DNA of 64,000 nt from Viscum album. Taxonomy: Eukaryota > Streptophyta > Magnoliopsida > Santalales > Viscaceae. The stretch spans positions 1,544,624,868 to 1,544,688,867 of the forward strand of contig OY728122.1 of the NCBI GenBank assembly GCA_963277665.1. The letters run 5' to 3'. Under the pieces are notes generated by a model, which saw nothing but the letters and a program-made list of their open reading frames with translations, searched no databases and was not told the origin of the DNA. Of the stretch, positions 62,497 through 64,000 are shown one piece after another. A program made the translations under genes and the position numbers. Positions within the stretch are counted from its first letter, which is position 1. Every line of letters begins with the position of its first letter.

Positions 62497-64000
62497 TATG
62501 TATTTATAAATATATTTAAGTAATTGTAATTATATATTTATGAATATAATTATAAATATATATTAAAAAATATAAATTTATTTATATTAATATATATTTA
62601 ATATTATAAATAAATAAAATTATTTATATTATTAATATTATTATTACATTTTTTATAATGGTCAGGAAAAATCCATTTTATTAAAAACCAAAATATAGAG
62701 ATATTGAATGATGGAGCCACACAATACTGCCCTAAAAACTATAAAAGACCTAACATTTCTCTAATATTATCACCAATCCTACGTTACTCATAATGAATAT
62801 CATTCTAATCAGTTCATCGATGCCCACACCCACATCCATGGGCTTTGGGATGAAATTGTCTCCCCCAAGTTTGCACTTGTTGTAAGAGGCTTTCAACATC
62901 ACTATCCTCTGAGTCCAATTGAACAAATTATGATTGAACCACCACCCACTTAGTTGTGTCATCATGAAATTAATATTCATTTCTTTTCATTGTGGGAATA
63001 TGAGCTCCATTTATTTATTCTCTACCAACATTCACTTCATAATCCCCTTTCACGTGCTTCAGGGTTTGAGACTACATCTTTAGAGAGACCACATGAACTT
63101 CCTCATCCTAAGATTTATTTTTTTCTTTCATTGATTATATTCATAACACTAAAGAGGTTCGAAGTTGGAATCTACAACGTTATTGGAGGTCCCATTTATT
63201 TCATATTTTTATTATAAAGTTAGCTAATGCTTCTGTCTTGATGGATTCAACTAGCCTCTATGTGGGGATGCTTGCTGGAGGCCCCATCTGAAGGAGAACC
63301 ATAATAAGAGCCCTGGTCATGTCACATGATATATAAGAAATTGAATCATGTCAACATTCAGAAGAAAGTGTTTTGTAGTTTATGAATGGAACCAAATATA
63401 ATACATCATTATCCACTAAGTTTTTCATGAATGGGGATGCTTTATTGCCTTCGAAGCCATTAGATCTACGAGCCTCTACACTGATGCCGTAAGCAGTAGC
63501 TAAGTCTTTTATTTAAAGTGATCCTATTTGTTATAAAAAACATGGTAATATGGAGAGTAATATGATAATGTTAAAGGGTTATTACCTTTCTGACCCATAA
63601 AACCTATCCACTTAGAGGCTGTCGGGTGGGGTACCATATAATTTTCAGAAAATACTTGATTTTGAACAAAAATTCTAGACTTGGAATAATTATTGTAATG
63701 TTCATCAACATTCTTATTACCTTCTCTAGCTTATGAAAAACTCATCCTTTGATGAGAGTGTTGTTGATAAATATGTTATTTCATCAAATCGTCATCAGAT
63801 AGGCCCACAATCCCTTATTCCATTATATCCACCCATGACTTCATAGTCTGTTGGCCAATCCGACTCAATTATAGTACACCTACTGAGGCATTCCAACAAT
63901 GAGAAATAGAAGTAGCCAAATCATCATAACATTTCTTCTGAGAATATCCATCCTCCACTAGAGTAGAAACTCAACTAATTATCATACTGATGATCTAAAT
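62497..64000. other. Right flank; no recognisable gene
   Basis: An A/T-rich stretch (62,497-62,660) continues the insertion target of the gypsy array. From 62,700 the base composition becomes more balanced. A minus-strand frame at 62,750-62,980 (76 aa) and a plus-strand frame at 62,954-63,217 have no motif I recognise. The balanced composition hints at a decayed coding repeat, but I cannot name it. Confidence 0.4.

Noticed and set aside
62750..62980. 76-aa minus-strand frame as a real gene
   Set aside because: No recognisable domain, no promoter or splice context, and it overlaps another frame on the opposite strand.

Overview
The window is non-coding, AT-rich plant nuclear DNA that consists almost entirely of old transposable elements. 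I see no intact gene, host exon, tRNA or rRNA. Three things point to a land plant with a large, repeat-filled genome: a chromodomain Ty3/gypsy element with ~2.2 kb LTRs and a Met-tRNA primer site (Tekay/Del-like), an L1-type LINE whose ORF2 ends in an RNase H domain, and a Mutator-like (MULE) transposase next to a plant mobile domain (PMD) gene. The species cannot be named from this.

Layout. 1-7.3 kb: very decayed LTR-retrotransposon debris, with gag-like and zinc-knuckle-like traces, primer-site-like sequences near 1,112 and 4,834, a perfect 33-bp duplication and a 54-bp x 4 minisatellite. 8,623-12,985: a 4.36-kb solo LTR on the minus strand, starting TGTAACACCCC and flanked by ATATA on both sides. 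13-16 kb: further reverse-strand LTR debris. 16.5-25 kb: two diverged direct repeats of ~2.8 kb, about 5.65 kb apart. They share short segments with the solo LTR, including a GC-rich CGTACG core that is tandemly repeated. 26.7-26.95 kb: a promoter-like block with dyad motifs, a TATA box and a CT-rich leader. 27,625-32,978: a 5'-truncated LINE inserted in an AATTAG-type low-complexity array, with an A-run and an 8-bp target duplication (ACTTAGTA). 34.0-34.9 kb: three 309-bp tandem repeats. 35.1-40.5 kb: a decayed MULE transposase (DDE and SWIM regions) followed by a decayed PMD gene with a visible intron. 40.5-43.3 kb: a family of inverted repeats, including an inverted copy of the PMD tail.

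43,738-62,491 is the largest structure: LTR - gag-pol - LTR - gag-pol - LTR, a tandem dimer of one Tekay-like element. Only the outermost ends carry a target duplication (ATAAA), so the array appears to occupy a single insertion site. Both gag-pol copies are dead, with many stops and lost catalytic residues, but gag, protease, RT, RNase H, integrase and chromodomain can all be followed in order.

The genes do not work together as a system; they are independent parasites nested over time. I found no convincing new functional system. The points most worth checking are the single-site tandem dimer, the MULE-PMD pair with its inverted repeats, and the CGTACG-core LTR family.
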